The notes under the pieces were generated by a model. The model was given only the letters and a program-made list of their open reading frames with translations. It was not told the DNA's origin and made no database searches. Below, one piece after another: positions 22,278 through 31,067 of a stretch of 64,000 bases of DNA (position 1 is the stretch's first letter; each line of letters begins with the position of its first letter). The position numbers and the translations under genes are program-made. The stretch is from Blastococcus aurantiacus (GTDB lineage Bacteria; Actinomycetota; Actinomycetes; Mycobacteriales; Geodermatophilaceae): positions 124,001 to 188,000 of the forward strand of contig NZ_FNBT01000002.1 of assembly GCF_900102425.1 (NCBI RefSeq). Direction: 5' to 3'.

Positions 22278-23072
22278 TCAGATGTCGACGCCGCGCTCGC
22301 GCAGCCAGGGCACCGGGTTGACCCGCTTCCCGTTCATCCCGCCCTTGTGCACCTCGAAGTGCAGGTGCGGCCCGGTGGACTGCCCACGGTTGCCCAGCAG
22401 CGCGATGGTCTCGCCGGCGTCCACGTAGTCGCCGGGCTCGACCAGGATCTTGTCCATGTGGCCGTAGACGGTCACGTCGCCGTTCTCGTGGAGGATGTAG
22501 ACCGCCAGGCCGAAGCCCGAGGCCGACCCGGCGCGCAGCACGACCCCGTCGGCCGCCGCGTACTCGGGGGTGTGCATGGGAGCGGCCAGGTCGATGCCGT
22601 AGTGGAAGGTGCCCCATCGGCCCCCGTAGCCGCTGGTCAGTCGGGCCCCGTCGACCGGCATCACGGTCTTGGGCCGGGCGGCCTCCGCGGCTGCCGCGGC
22701 GGCGGCCTCGGCGGCTACGGCGGCCTCGGCGCGGGCCGCCCGCGAGGCGGCGACCTCCCGGAGGCGGGCCTCGGCCTCGGCGACGGTGACCGACGCCTGC
22801 GGCAGCACCTCGAGTTGCTCCTCGGCGCTGAGCATCTCCTGCTGTGCGGCGAGGACCGAGGTGCTCTCCGAGGCCGCACCGGCGGGGCCGCTGAAGCCCA
22901 GGAAGGCGGCCGCCAGGCCACCGGTGAGCAGGGCACCGAGCAGGACGCCGGGACGGCGGGCCGGCCGGGGGCGGGGCGCACGTCGGGCGCGCCTGCTGGC
23001 GGCCCGGTGGCGGGACGGTTCCACCGCGACCAGGAGGTCGGTCGGGGTGTCGGAACCCAAGCCTGCGTGCAT
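22278..23072 (-). CDS. M23 (LytM-type) peptidoglycan endopeptidase
   Basis: 264 residues. A basic cytoplasmic start is followed by one hydrophobic segment (GVLLGALLTGGLAAAFLGF), which acts as an anchor or signal. An Ala/Glu-rich, coiled-coil-like region is next, and then the M23 metallopeptidase domain. Zinc ligands are in HYGIDLA (His and Asp) and HLHFEV (last His), and the second domain His is in YGHM. Such enzymes cut peptide cross-links of the wall during growth or division. The start at 23072 has a weak ribosome site; an ATG at 23132 is an alternative. It is divergent from the polyol operon. Confidence 0.87.
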   Translation of the reverse strand: MHAGLGSDTPTDLLVAVEPSRHRAASRRARRAPRPRPARRPGVLLGALLTGGLAAAFLGFSGPAGAASESTSVLAAQQEMLSAEEQLEVLPQASVTVAEAEARLREVAASRAARAEAAVAAEAAAAAAAEAARPKTVMPVDGARLTSGYGGRWGTFHYGIDLAAPMHTPEYAAADGVVLRAGSASGFGLAVYILHENGDVTVYGHMDKILVEPGDYVDAGETIALLGNRGQSTGPHLHFEVHKGGMNGKRVNPVPWLRERGVDI

Positions 23073-23493
23073 GCACCTGCCTGTTTCGCCGGAACGTCGG
23101 CCGGGGGAAGTGGCCGGCGCCCATCGAAACATTCCGTGACTTCTTCGTGACCAGCAGTACGGCGCGTCATCGAGGACACGCCGGGTGAGATGTCGCTCAC
23201 GCCCCGTCAGTCACAGGCGCAACAGACATCCATGTGATTCGCCCGCGATGAGCGGCGTCACACCCGTGCGGGCGACGGGCGGTTTGGCCGGGGCCATGGC
23301 TGGCAATGATCCTTCTCCGGGCGTGAAACAACGGCGCCCTCCGTACGCCCTGCTTCCGGTTGCGACCTGATGACATCGGCGCCGGAACCATTGCGCGGCT
23401 GGGTGCCGCACCCGTGTACTGCTGGTCTGCACCGGTCCGGAACCGGGTCGGCCGCCGGAGTCGGCAGCACGGACGCGACGAAGGAGGGGTGCG
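23073..23493. other. Divergent 420-bp intergenic region
   Basis: No gene is seen. It must hold promoters for the M23 peptidase and for the polyol operon. An inverted repeat GTGAG-N6-CTCAC is at 23185-23200. I looked for a c-di-AMP (ydaO) riboswitch on the peptidase side, as is common for wall hydrolases, and did not find its conserved core. Confidence 0.4.
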
Positions 23494-25032
23494 ATGACGC
23501 AGGTCGAGATCTTCCCGTTCTCCCCGGCGCCCATCTCTGGGTCGTCACTGCCGGAGATCCACCCGCTCACCGAGCGGTCCCTCGGCCACTACAGCGACCA
23601 GGTGCTGGTGCCCACCTACGACCGCGCGGCCCTCACGCCCGCCGTCGTCCACTTCAGCGTCGGCGGCTTCCACCGCGCCCACCAGCTGCTCTACTTCGAC
23701 GAGGTCGCCGAGCGCCGGATCAGCGACGGGTGGGGCGTGGTCGGCGTCGGCCTGCACAGCCGCACCATGAAAGAGGCCCTGGCGCCGCAGGACCACCTGT
23801 ACACCGTGGTCGAGCGCAGCCCCGACGGCGAGCGCGCCCGCGTCGTCGGCGTGATGGTCGACTACCACTTCGCCCCCGACGACCCGGCCCGCGTGCTGGA
23901 CCTGCTCACCGACGAGCGCACCCGCATGGTCTCGCTGACCATCACCGGCAGCGGCTACCGGCTGAGCCCCTCGAGCGGGACGTTCGACGCCGACGACGTC
24001 GACATCCGCGCCGACCTGCGCTGCCCGGAGCGCCCCCGCACCGTCTTCGGCTACCTCGTCGAGGCGCTCGACCGGCGCCGTCGCGCCGGCCTGCCTCCGT
24101 TCACCGTCGTCTCCTGCGACAACATGCATCGCAACGGCGACGCCGCACGGGCGGCCGTGGTCGGCTTCGCCCGCCTCCGGGACGAGGTGCTGGCCCGTTG
24201 GATCGCCGACCGGGTGGCCTTCCCCAGCAGCATGGTCGACCGGATCACGCCACACACGCCCCCGGGCGAGCGCGAGGCCGTCGCGCGCCGCTACGGCGTC
24301 GACGACCGCTGGCCGGTCATCACCGAGCCGTTCTCGCAGTGGATCATCGAGGACACCTTCAGCAACGGCCGCCCACCGCTGGACCAGGTCGGGGTCCGCT
24401 TCGTACCCGACGTCGCCGCCTACGAGCTGATGAAGACCCGGTTGCTCAACGCCAGCCACTGCGCGCTGGGGTACCTGGGCTCGCTGGCCGGTCTGGCCAC
24501 GCTCGACCAGGTCATGACCGAGCCGGTCTTCGTGCACTACATCGAGCGGCTCATGGACGACGAGGTCACGCCGCTGCTTCCCCAGCCCGAGGGCATCGAT
24601 CTCGACGAGTACAAGCGCACGCTGCTGCAGCGCTTCGCCAACCCCGCGATCTCCGACGGGCTGCCCCGGCTGTGCCGCCGCGGCTCGGCCAAGATGCCGC
24701 ACCACCTGCTGCCGTCGCTGGAGGAGGCACTGTCCTCCGGCCGACCGCACCGCCTGCTCACCCTCGCCCTCGCCGGCTGGTTCCGGTACCTGCGCGGCAC
24801 CGACGAGGCCGGGGAGCCGCTGACGATTGACGACCCGCACGCCGAGCGCCTGCGGATCCTGGCCCGCGCGGGCGGCACCGACCCCCGCCCGCTGCTGGGG
24901 CTCCGGCCCCTGTTCGGCACCCTGGGGGACGACGCCGACTTCGTCGACGAGCTGCAGCAGGCCCTGGAACGGCTCGACCGCGACGGCGTCCGCGCCTCGC
25001 TGGCCACCGGCACCGCGGTGCCGCTCCGCTAG
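23494..25032 (+). CDS. Mannitol 2-dehydrogenase family (polyol dehydrogenase)
   Basis: 512 residues, the usual size of long-chain polyol-specific dehydrogenases, which interconvert mannitol and fructose (or related polyols and ketoses) with NAD(P). The nucleotide-binding start is HFSVGGFHRAHQLLYFDE. The Lys-Asn-His active-site block is MKTRLLNASHCALGYLG, and SCDNMHRNGD and PHHLLPSLEEAL are conserved. An AAGGAGG ribosome site precedes the ATG. It heads a four-gene operon with a HAD protein, a CDP-glycerol-type polymerase and a nucleotidyltransferase. The polyol may therefore serve as a building block rather than a carbon source. Confidence 0.88.
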   Translation: MTQVEIFPFSPAPISGSSLPEIHPLTERSLGHYSDQVLVPTYDRAALTPAVVHFSVGGFHRAHQLLYFDEVAERRISDGWGVVGVGLHSRTMKEALAPQDHLYTVVERSPDGERARVVGVMVDYHFAPDDPARVLDLLTDERTRMVSLTITGSGYRLSPSSGTFDADDVDIRADLRCPERPRTVFGYLVEALDRRRRAGLPPFTVVSCDNMHRNGDAARAAVVGFARLRDEVLARWIADRVAFPSSMVDRITPHTPPGEREAVARRYGVDDRWPVITEPFSQWIIEDTFSNGRPPLDQVGVRFVPDVAAYELMKTRLLNASHCALGYLGSLAGLATLDQVMTEPVFVHYIERLMDDEVTPLLPQPEGIDLDEYKRTLLQRFANPAISDGLPRLCRRGSAKMPHHLLPSLEEALSSGRPHRLLTLALAGWFRYLRGTDEAGEPLTIDDPHAERLRILARAGGTDPRPLLGLRPLFGTLGDDADFVDELQQALERLDRDGVRASLATGTAVPLR

Positions 25033-25089
25033 CCGCTCCACCGCACGGCCCCACCACCCGAGACCGACCGACCGACAGGAGACCACCCG

Positions 25090-25857
25090 GTGCCGACCGT
25101 TCCGCCGACGCTCACCGAGCAGGTGACCCACCTGCTCTGCGACGCCGACGGCAACCTCTTCCCCTCCGAGGAGCCGGCGTTCGATGCCTCCGCCGAGGTG
25201 ACCAACGCCTTCCTGGCGTCGCTCGGGGTCGACCGGAGCTACACGGCCACCGAGCTGCGGACCGCGGCCACCGGCATGAACTTCCGGTCCACGGCGGCCA
25301 CCCTCGCCGCGGAGGCCGGACACCCCGACGCCGACGTCGAGCCCTGGGTCGCCGAGGAGCGCCGGGCGGTCACCGCGCACCTGGGCCGCACCCTGCAGCC
25401 GCACCCGCCGACGCAGGAGGCGCTGCGCACCCTGGCCGGGCCCCTGACGCTGGCCGTGGTCAGCTCCAGCGCGCTGGCCCGCCTGGCAGTCTGCTTCACC
25501 GCGACCGGCCTCGACGACCTCCTCCCGCCGGACCGCCGGTTCAGCGCCGAGGACTCGCTCCCCACGCCGACCAGCAAGCCCGACCCCGCCGTCTACCGGC
25601 ACGCGTGCGAGCAGCTGGGCATCCGGCCGGAGCAGGGCCTGGCCGTCGAGGACGCCGTCGCCGGTGTCCGGTCCGCCGTCGCCGCGGGCTGCCCCGTCGT
25701 CGGCAACCTGCTGTTCGTGCTGCCCGAGGAGCGCGCGGAGCGGTCCGCCGCCCTGATGGCCGCCGGCGCGCTCACCGTCGTCTCCTCCTGGTCGGAGCTC
25801 GCCGAGCTGCTGCTGCCCGCCGGCGACGTCCTGCTCGGGACGGGGGCCGGACGGTGA
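25090..25857 (+). CDS. HAD-superfamily phosphatase/phosphomutase-like protein
   Basis: 255 residues. The HAD motif I is CDADGNLFP, with Asp at both key positions. Motif II Ser is in AVVSSSAL, motif III Lys in TSKPDPAVY and motif IV acid residues in AVEDAVAGVRSA. The cap resembles beta-phosphoglucomutase/sugar-phosphatase types. It would remove or move phosphate on a sugar or polyol phosphate. The GTG start follows ACAGGAG. Its stop overlaps the next start (GTGA), so it is coupled to the polymerase gene. Its place in the operon suggests it acts on the same polyol as the dehydrogenase. Confidence 0.83.
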   Translation: MPTVPPTLTEQVTHLLCDADGNLFPSEEPAFDASAEVTNAFLASLGVDRSYTATELRTAATGMNFRSTAATLAAEAGHPDADVEPWVAEERRAVTAHLGRTLQPHPPTQEALRTLAGPLTLAVVSSSALARLAVCFTATGLDDLLPPDRRFSAEDSLPTPTSKPDPAVYRHACEQLGIRPEQGLAVEDAVAGVRSAVAAGCPVVGNLLFVLPEERAERSAALMAAGALTVVSSWSELAELLLPAGDVLLGTGAGR

Positions 25858-26981
25858 ACATCGTCTACGTCGCCTTCCGGGGTCACTTCTCCGACAGCCC
25901 CCGCGCGCTCTACCGCGAGATCCGGGCCCGCGGGATCGAGGCCACCCACACGTGGCTGTCCGCGCCGCACACCCAGGAAACCTTCCCTGACGACGTCGCG
26001 ACCGTGACCTTCGGCAGCCCGGAGTCCATCGCCGCGCTCGAGGGCGCCGACCTGGTCATCTCCAACGACCACATCCCGCTGGACTGGGAAAAGCGGCCGG
26101 GCACGACCTACCTGCAGACCTGGCACGGCACGATGCTCAAGCGCGTGCACAACGACGTGCTGTGGGCACCCGAGGGCCGCCTGGCCTACCTCGACCAGGA
26201 CATCGCCCGCTGGGACCTGCTCCTCTCCCCCAACGCCGTCACCACCGAGCGGCTGCGCAAGGCTTTCGGGTTCACCGGGCCGATCCACGAGACCGGCCTG
26301 CCGCGCAACGACCTGCTGCACAGCCCGCAGCGGGACGAGGTGCGCGCCCGCGTGCGGGCCGACCTCGGCATCGGCGAGGACCAGCGGGTCGTCCTCTACA
26401 CCCCGACGTGGCGCGACGACCTGGTCTTCGCGGGCGCCGAGGGACGGTCCTTCGAGTTCCCGATCGACCTGGACGCGTTCACGCAGCGGCTGGGCGCCGA
26501 CCACGTGCTCCTGCTCCGGCTGCACAACATGGTGCTCGACCGGCTGAACCCCGCCGAGGGCTCCGTCATCCGCGACGTCAGCGGCTACCCCGACATCCAG
26601 GACCTGTACCTGGCCGCCGACGTGATGGTGACCGACTACTCCTCGACGATGTTCGACTTCGCCAACACCGGCCGGCCGATGGTGTTCTTCACCTACGATC
26701 TGGACCGGTACCGGGACGAGCTGCGAGGCTTCTACTTCGACCTGGAAGACGTCGCCCCGGGCCCGCTCGTGCACACCAGCGAGGAGCTGGTCGACGCGCT
26801 CGCCGACATCGACCGGGTCAGCGAGAAGCACGCCGCGCGCTACGCGCACTTCCAGGAACTGTTCACCCACCTCGAGGACGGCGCCGCGACCCGGCGGGTC
26901 CTCGATCTCATCCTCCCGGCCGCAACCGCGTCCGGGCAGACCAGTACGACCGAGGGAGATGATGCTGGTGCGCAACGGTGA
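25854..26981 (+). CDS. CDP-glycerol/ribitol-type glycerophosphotransferase family protein
   Basis: 375 residues of the TagF/TagB/TarL-like C-terminal family, which moves polyol phosphates from CDP-polyol to a growing teichoic-acid-like chain at the membrane's inner face. Family landmarks are TYLQTWHGTMLKRV (catalytic His region), GLPRNDLL, VLYTPTWRDD, LLLRLHNM, and DLYLAADVMVTDYSSTMFDFA with FFTYDLDRYRDELRGFYFD. It is a single-domain form without an added N-terminal glycosyltransferase. It is coupled at both ends: its start overlaps the HAD gene and its end overlaps the nucleotidyltransferase gene. Confidence 0.9.
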   Translation: MNIVYVAFRGHFSDSPRALYREIRARGIEATHTWLSAPHTQETFPDDVATVTFGSPESIAALEGADLVISNDHIPLDWEKRPGTTYLQTWHGTMLKRVHNDVLWAPEGRLAYLDQDIARWDLLLSPNAVTTERLRKAFGFTGPIHETGLPRNDLLHSPQRDEVRARVRADLGIGEDQRVVLYTPTWRDDLVFAGAEGRSFEFPIDLDAFTQRLGADHVLLLRLHNMVLDRLNPAEGSVIRDVSGYPDIQDLYLAADVMVTDYSSTMFDFANTGRPMVFFTYDLDRYRDELRGFYFDLEDVAPGPLVHTSEELVDALADIDRVSEKHAARYAHFQELFTHLEDGAATRRVLDLILPAATASGQTSTTEGDDAGAQR

Positions 26982-27780
26982 CCGCGTACTCAACCCCGTA
27001 CGACGGGGCATGGCACCCCTCGCGACACGGACGACCGGACGGCGGACCGAGGGGCAGTCGGTGCAGGTGATCATCCTGGCCGCCGGCATGGGCACCCGGC
27101 TGGGACGCCAGGACCCCAAGCCGCTCACCCAGCTCCGCGACGGCCGCAGCATCCTGCAGCGCCAGCTGGACGGCCTCCGCGCCGTCCTGGGCGAGGACGT
27201 CTGCGTCACCGTCGTCGTCGGCTACCGCAGCAAGCGGATCATGAAGGCCGCTCCGGACCTGCTGTTCGCCTACAACCCGGACTTCGCCGAGACCAACACG
27301 TCGAAGAGCCTGCTGCGCGGGCTGCGCACCACCCGCGAGGGCGGCGTCCTGTGGCTCAACGGCGACGTCGTCTTCGACCCGGCCGTGATCGAGCTGGCGC
27401 TGCCGACGATCGCCGCCGACGAGAGCTTCGTGTGCGTGGACACCAACACCGTCGCCGACGAGGAGGTCAAGTACACCCTCGACGCCGACGGCTACGTGCA
27501 GGAGCTGTCCAAGACCGTCGTCGGCGGCCTGGGCGAGGCCGTGGGCATCAACTACGTGTCCTCGGCCGACAAGGCCACGCTGATCGACCACCTGGCCGCC
27601 TGCGGCGACCAGGACTACTTCGAGCGCGGCATCGAGACGGCCATCGCGACCGAGGGCCTGAAGGTCCGGGCGGTCGACATCTCGCAGTACAGCGCGGTCG
27701 AGGTGGACTTCGAGACCGACCTGGCCCGCGCCAACTCGCTGTTCTCCGTCAAGAAGAACACCGTCGCCGACGTCGGCTGA
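26962..27780 (+). CDS. Sugar/polyol-phosphate nucleotidyltransferase
   Basis: 272 residues. The nucleotidyltransferase signature is VIILAAGMGTRLGRQDPKPLTQL at about residues 36-57, broken into the pyrophosphorylase loop and the Lys. WLNGDVVFDP carries the metal-binding Asp, and SAVEVDFETDLARA the second acid. It is close to LicC/CTP-type transferases that make CDP-choline or CDP-polyols. With a CDP-polyol polymerase gene directly before it, CTP plus polyol phosphate is the likely reaction. I favour the second of two adjacent ATGs because GAGGGAG is 5 bp before it. It ends just before a strong hairpin. Confidence 0.85.
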   Translation: MLVRNGDRVLNPVRRGMAPLATRTTGRRTEGQSVQVIILAAGMGTRLGRQDPKPLTQLRDGRSILQRQLDGLRAVLGEDVCVTVVVGYRSKRIMKAAPDLLFAYNPDFAETNTSKSLLRGLRTTREGGVLWLNGDVVFDPAVIELALPTIAADESFVCVDTNTVADEEVKYTLDADGYVQELSKTVVGGLGEAVGINYVSSADKATLIDHLAACGDQDYFERGIETAIATEGLKVRAVDISQYSAVEVDFETDLARANSLFSVKKNTVADVG

Positions 27781-27783
27781 GCA

Positions 27784-27816
27784 CCGGCCGGCCGGGAGGT
27801 GCTCCCGGCCGGCCGG
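27784..27816. terminator. Bidirectional terminator between polyol operon and copper cluster
   Basis: A perfect 15-bp stem made of CCGG repeats with a GTG loop lies 3 bp after the nucleotidyltransferase stop and 9 bp from the SCO stop on the other strand, so it can end both convergent transcripts. Confidence 0.8.
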
Positions 27817-27825
27817 ACACGCCGG

Positions 27826-28509
27826 TCAGCCGACGACCACCTCGAGGTCCGTGGCGATGTCGCGGGAGGTGTTCTCCGAGTCGAACGCGACGTGCGCCGC
27901 GTCATCGGAGCCGTACAGCAGCAGCAGCGCGGAGTGGGCCCGGCCGTCGTCCTCGGCCAGCGGCACACCGGCCGCGAGCTGGGCCTGCTCGATGGCGTCC
28001 TGGTCGCCGGTCAGCCCGACGAACCCGACGGGCAGGTCGGCATCGAACCGGCCCAGGTACTCCCCCAGCACCTCGGGGGTGTCGGTGTCCGGGTCGGTGG
28101 TCACGAAGACCACCTGGACCTGGTCGGCGACCGAGGGGTCCACCGAGCGCAGCGCCACCGCGACGTCGGCCATCGTCGTCGGGCAGATGTCCGGGCAGTT
28201 GGTGTAGCCGAAGAACAGCAGCGTCGGCCGCCCGGCCGTCTGCGCCTTGAAGTCGTAGGCCGCGCCGGTGGCGTCGGTCAGCGTGAACGACGGCCGCCGG
28301 TAGGGCTCGGCCAGGTCGAATCCCGCGTAGACGTCCTCCGGGCCCTCGACGGTGGCCGGCGGTGCGTCGGCGTGGTCGTGCCCGCTCCCCGAGGTGGGTG
28401 ACGCCTCCTCGGCCGACGACGTGCCGCCGCAGCCGGACAGGCCCAGCCCGGCCGCGAGGAGGAACGCTGGGAGGGCTCCCCGGGTACGACTGCGCAGTCC
28501 TCGGCTCAC
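27826..28509 (-). CDS. SCO1/SenC-family copper chaperone lipoprotein
   Basis: 227 residues. The signal peptide ends in the lipobox LGLSGCGG. The thioredoxin-like SCO domain has the CxxxC copper site GYTNCPDICPTTMADV and the distal conserved His in EDDGRAHSALLLLY. SCO proteins deliver copper to, or reduce, the CuA centre of cytochrome oxidase outside the membrane. The GTG start overlaps the TGA of the YcnI gene, so it is the last cistron of the copper operon. A His-rich linker (HDHAD) follows the lipobox and could bind copper. Confidence 0.92.
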   Translation of the reverse strand: MSRGLRSRTRGALPAFLLAAGLGLSGCGGTSSAEEASPTSGSGHDHADAPPATVEGPEDVYAGFDLAEPYRRPSFTLTDATGAAYDFKAQTAGRPTLLFFGYTNCPDICPTTMADVAVALRSVDPSVADQVQVVFVTTDPDTDTPEVLGEYLGRFDADLPVGFVGLTGDQDAIEQAQLAAGVPLAEDDGRAHSALLLLYGSDDAAHVAFDSENTSRDIATDLEVVVG

Positions 28510-29237
28510 GGGGCCACGGTACGTCGCCGCGCGGCCAGCCCGAGCGCCAGACCACCCAGTCCGGCCAGCAGGCCGAGCACCGCGAGGACGAGCGCGGTGA
28601 CGGCGACGCCCGAGGCGCCGTCGTCCTCGACCTCGGCCGAGGTGGAGGTACCGGCGCTGTCGGCGGCGTCCCCGCTCGAGGCCGCACCGCTCAGCGCGAG
28701 CACCGGAGCGGGCCGCTCCGGCTCCGGCTGACCGTCGACGGTCGGCTCGATCCACGCCGCCTCGGTGCCGTCGCTGTAGGTCTGCACCGCCGGGAAGGAG
28801 AGCTCGTCGACGTCGTCGGGGAACGCGCCGCCGGACAGGGCGAACTCCTGGAACTCACCCGGCGCGATGCCGGCGCCGGCGTCGGCCCGGAACTCCACCA
28901 CCGACACGTAGCTGGTGATCTCCTGGCCGTGCGCCTCGAGGGGTTCGGGGAGCTCGGAGGTGGTCATGACGACCGTCCAGCCGGGCACCGGCTGGGCGCG
29001 CAGCGAGGCCAGGGCCGACTCCTCGGGGACCTGGATCCGCAGCGCGACGGTGCTGGCCGTGTCGCTCTCGTTCGGGACCCGGAAGGTGAGCTTGCCGTAG
29101 CCGCCCGGGGCGGCGTCGGTGCTCGACACCGTCACGTGCGCGGACGCCGTCGACGCGACGGCCACCGACGCGGCGAGCGCCGCGGTGGCGGTGGCGAGGA
29201 CGACGACGGCCCGGGAGCGGGCACGGGGCATGGACAT
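28506..29237 (-). CDS. YcnI-type copper-binding membrane protein (DUF1775)
   Basis: 243 residues: a signal peptide ending in ASTASAHVTV, the DUF1775 domain, an acidic linker and one C-terminal transmembrane helix (ALVLAVLGLLAGLGGLALGLA) with a basic end. In YcnI the mature N-terminal His binds Cu(II); the same His directly follows the predicted cleavage site here. GYGKLTFRVPNES and PGEFQEFALSGG are typical family lines. It acts outside the membrane. Its stop overlaps the SCO start, and it lies 45 bp after the CopC-CopD gene. Confidence 0.92.
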   Translation of the reverse strand: MSMPRARSRAVVVLATATAALAASVAVASTASAHVTVSSTDAAPGGYGKLTFRVPNESDTASTVALRIQVPEESALASLRAQPVPGWTVVMTTSELPEPLEAHGQEITSYVSVVEFRADAGAGIAPGEFQEFALSGGAFPDDVDELSFPAVQTYSDGTEAAWIEPTVDGQPEPERPAPVLALSGAASSGDAADSAGTSTSAEVEDDGASGVAVTALVLAVLGLLAGLGGLALGLAARRRTVAP

Positions 29238-29282
29238 GGAACTCCTCAGGGTCGTGGGTGGGGTCGGTCGTCGGTGCGCCGG

Positions 29283-31067
29283 TCAGCGCACCGCGAACGT
29301 GGTGGAGGCGGTGGTGGCGGTGAACTCGTCGAGGCGCACGGTGACCGTCAGGCGCCACGTGCCGGCTGTGGGGACGGCCATGTCCTGGGCGACGTAGCGG
29401 CCCGGTCCGGCGGCCGCGATGTCGACGTCGAGCGGGCCGATCTCCTGCTGCTCCTCGGTCAGCGCGACGCGGATCTGCTCCGGCTGGGTCGCGCGGCCCT
29501 CGTCGTCGTACAGGTACAGCTGGAGGACGTTGGACCCCGCCTGCGCGGGCACGACGGTCACCTGGACGCTGCCGGCCTCACCGGAGGAACCCTCCAGCGA
29601 CATCGTGACGTCGACCGGATCCCCCGCGACGGCCTGCGCCGGCGGCGTGCCGACGAGCACCGCGGAGACCAGGACGATCGCGGCACCGAGCACGGCCTCG
29701 ACCAGCATCGACCGGCGCAGCGAGGGCAGCTGGTCCCGGGCCCCGTCGGACTGCATCCGGCTGCGCGCGGCCACCGACTCGTCCTCGTCGGAGTCCACCC
29801 GTCCCTCCGCCGTGGCGCCGAAGGCGTGGGCCGTGACGCGGGTGCGGCGCCCCGCGGGCGCCCGGCGGACGCCCAGCCGCTGCTGGACCCACACCCGGGA
29901 GACCCCGGCCGCCCCGAGGACGACCAGGAAGAAGGTCAGCTTCGCCATGAGCAGCCGGCCGTAGACGGTGTCGACCAGCGCCGTGGGCGAGCCGAGCTCG
30001 CGCACGCTCTGCAGGATGCCGGTGACGACGAGGGCCGCCACGGCGGCGAACGCGACCCGGGAGAACCGGCGCATCGCGTCGGCGAAGTCGGCGTCCTCGT
30101 CGAACGGCCGCAGCACCACCAGCAGCAGCGCCACCAGTCCGCCGAGCCACACCGACATGGCGACGACGTGCACCGCCGTGACCCCGATGGCGAGGACCGG
30201 CCACGAGCCCGCCACCGCGTGGCCCGTCGCCGCGGTCGCCAGGGCGAGGCCCGTGGCGGACAGCGCGGCGGCCGCGAGCTCCGGGACCTCCGGCGGGCCC
30301 TCGCGGCGCCAGGCAGGTCGCAGCGCGAACAGCAGGGCGACCGCCAGGACGGCGCGGGCCAGGAGCGCCCAGCCGGCGGTGGAGGCGGCGGTGGCGGACA
30401 GCAGCTCCGGGTCCAGCAGCGATCCGAGGCCGGATCCGGCCGCGTACGGGCCCTGCAGGAGGAACAGCAGCACGGCCGTTCCCGCCGCGGTCGCCGCGCC
30501 CCACGTGCTCATCAGCCGCAGCCGGCGCGACGACCACCCGCGGGGCAGGCACAGCAGCACCAGCACGGGGACGCCGACGGCGAACGCGATGCCCGCGAAC
30601 CCGACCGTGCGGACCAGCTGCTGGGCGCCCTCCACCAGCCGGTCGGCGATGGGGCCGTCGGCAGAGGCGGCCACGAGCTCGCCGTCGCCGACGACGAAGG
30701 AGAAGGCCCCCTGGATGGGATGGGAGTCGGCGGAGACGATCCGGTAGGTGACCAGGTAGCCGCCGTCACCGAGGTCCGGCTGCAGCGGGATGGTCACCAC
30801 GTCGCCGTCGACGGAGGCGTCGTCGGTGTCGACGCGCTCCCCCTCAGCCGTCAGGACCCGGGCGTACCCAGCGCCCAGCGACACCCCCTCGTTGAAGGTC
30901 AGCGTCACCTCCGTGGGCGCGGTCTCGAGCCGGGCGCTCTCCCCCGGCTCGGTCGCCACGAGCCCGGCGTGCGCGGCAGCAGGGCCGGCGAGGACGACGC
31001 CGGCCAGCAGCCAGCCGGTGACGAGCAGCAGCAGGGGCATACGCCGGCGGCTCCGGAGCACGCTCAC
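29283..31067 (-). CDS. CopC-CopD fusion copper import protein with extra C-terminal domain
   Basis: 594 residues. A signal peptide is followed by a CopC cupredoxin-like domain starting with His (AHAGLVATEPGESARL) and containing DSHPIQGAFSFVV. Eight or so membrane helices follow (CopD, including AIGVTAVHVVAMSVWLGGL with membrane His residues), and the protein ends in a soluble 100-residue beta domain after another helix (GPGRYVAQDMAVPTAGTW). CopC binds copper outside, and CopD is thought to carry it in. The GTG start overlaps the stop of the zinc-finger anti-sigma gene. It is one operon with YcnI and SCO. Confidence 0.9.
   Translation of the reverse strand: MSVLRSRRRMPLLLLVTGWLLAGVVLAGPAAAHAGLVATEPGESARLETAPTEVTLTFNEGVSLGAGYARVLTAEGERVDTDDASVDGDVVTIPLQPDLGDGGYLVTYRIVSADSHPIQGAFSFVVGDGELVAASADGPIADRLVEGAQQLVRTVGFAGIAFAVGVPVLVLLCLPRGWSSRRLRLMSTWGAATAAGTAVLLFLLQGPYAAGSGLGSLLDPELLSATAASTAGWALLARAVLAVALLFALRPAWRREGPPEVPELAAAALSATGLALATAATGHAVAGSWPVLAIGVTAVHVVAMSVWLGGLVALLLVVLRPFDEDADFADAMRRFSRVAFAAVAALVVTGILQSVRELGSPTALVDTVYGRLLMAKLTFFLVVLGAAGVSRVWVQQRLGVRRAPAGRRTRVTAHAFGATAEGRVDSDEDESVAARSRMQSDGARDQLPSLRRSMLVEAVLGAAIVLVSAVLVGTPPAQAVAGDPVDVTMSLEGSSGEAGSVQVTVVPAQAGSNVLQLYLYDDEGRATQPEQIRVALTEEQQEIGPLDVDIAAAGPGRYVAQDMAVPTAGTWRLTVTVRLDEFTATTASTTFAVR

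Noticed and set aside
23073-23260. c-di-AMP (ydaO-type) riboswitch before the M23 peptidase gene
   Set aside because: I could not find the conserved core or a clear multi-stem fold in this stretch.
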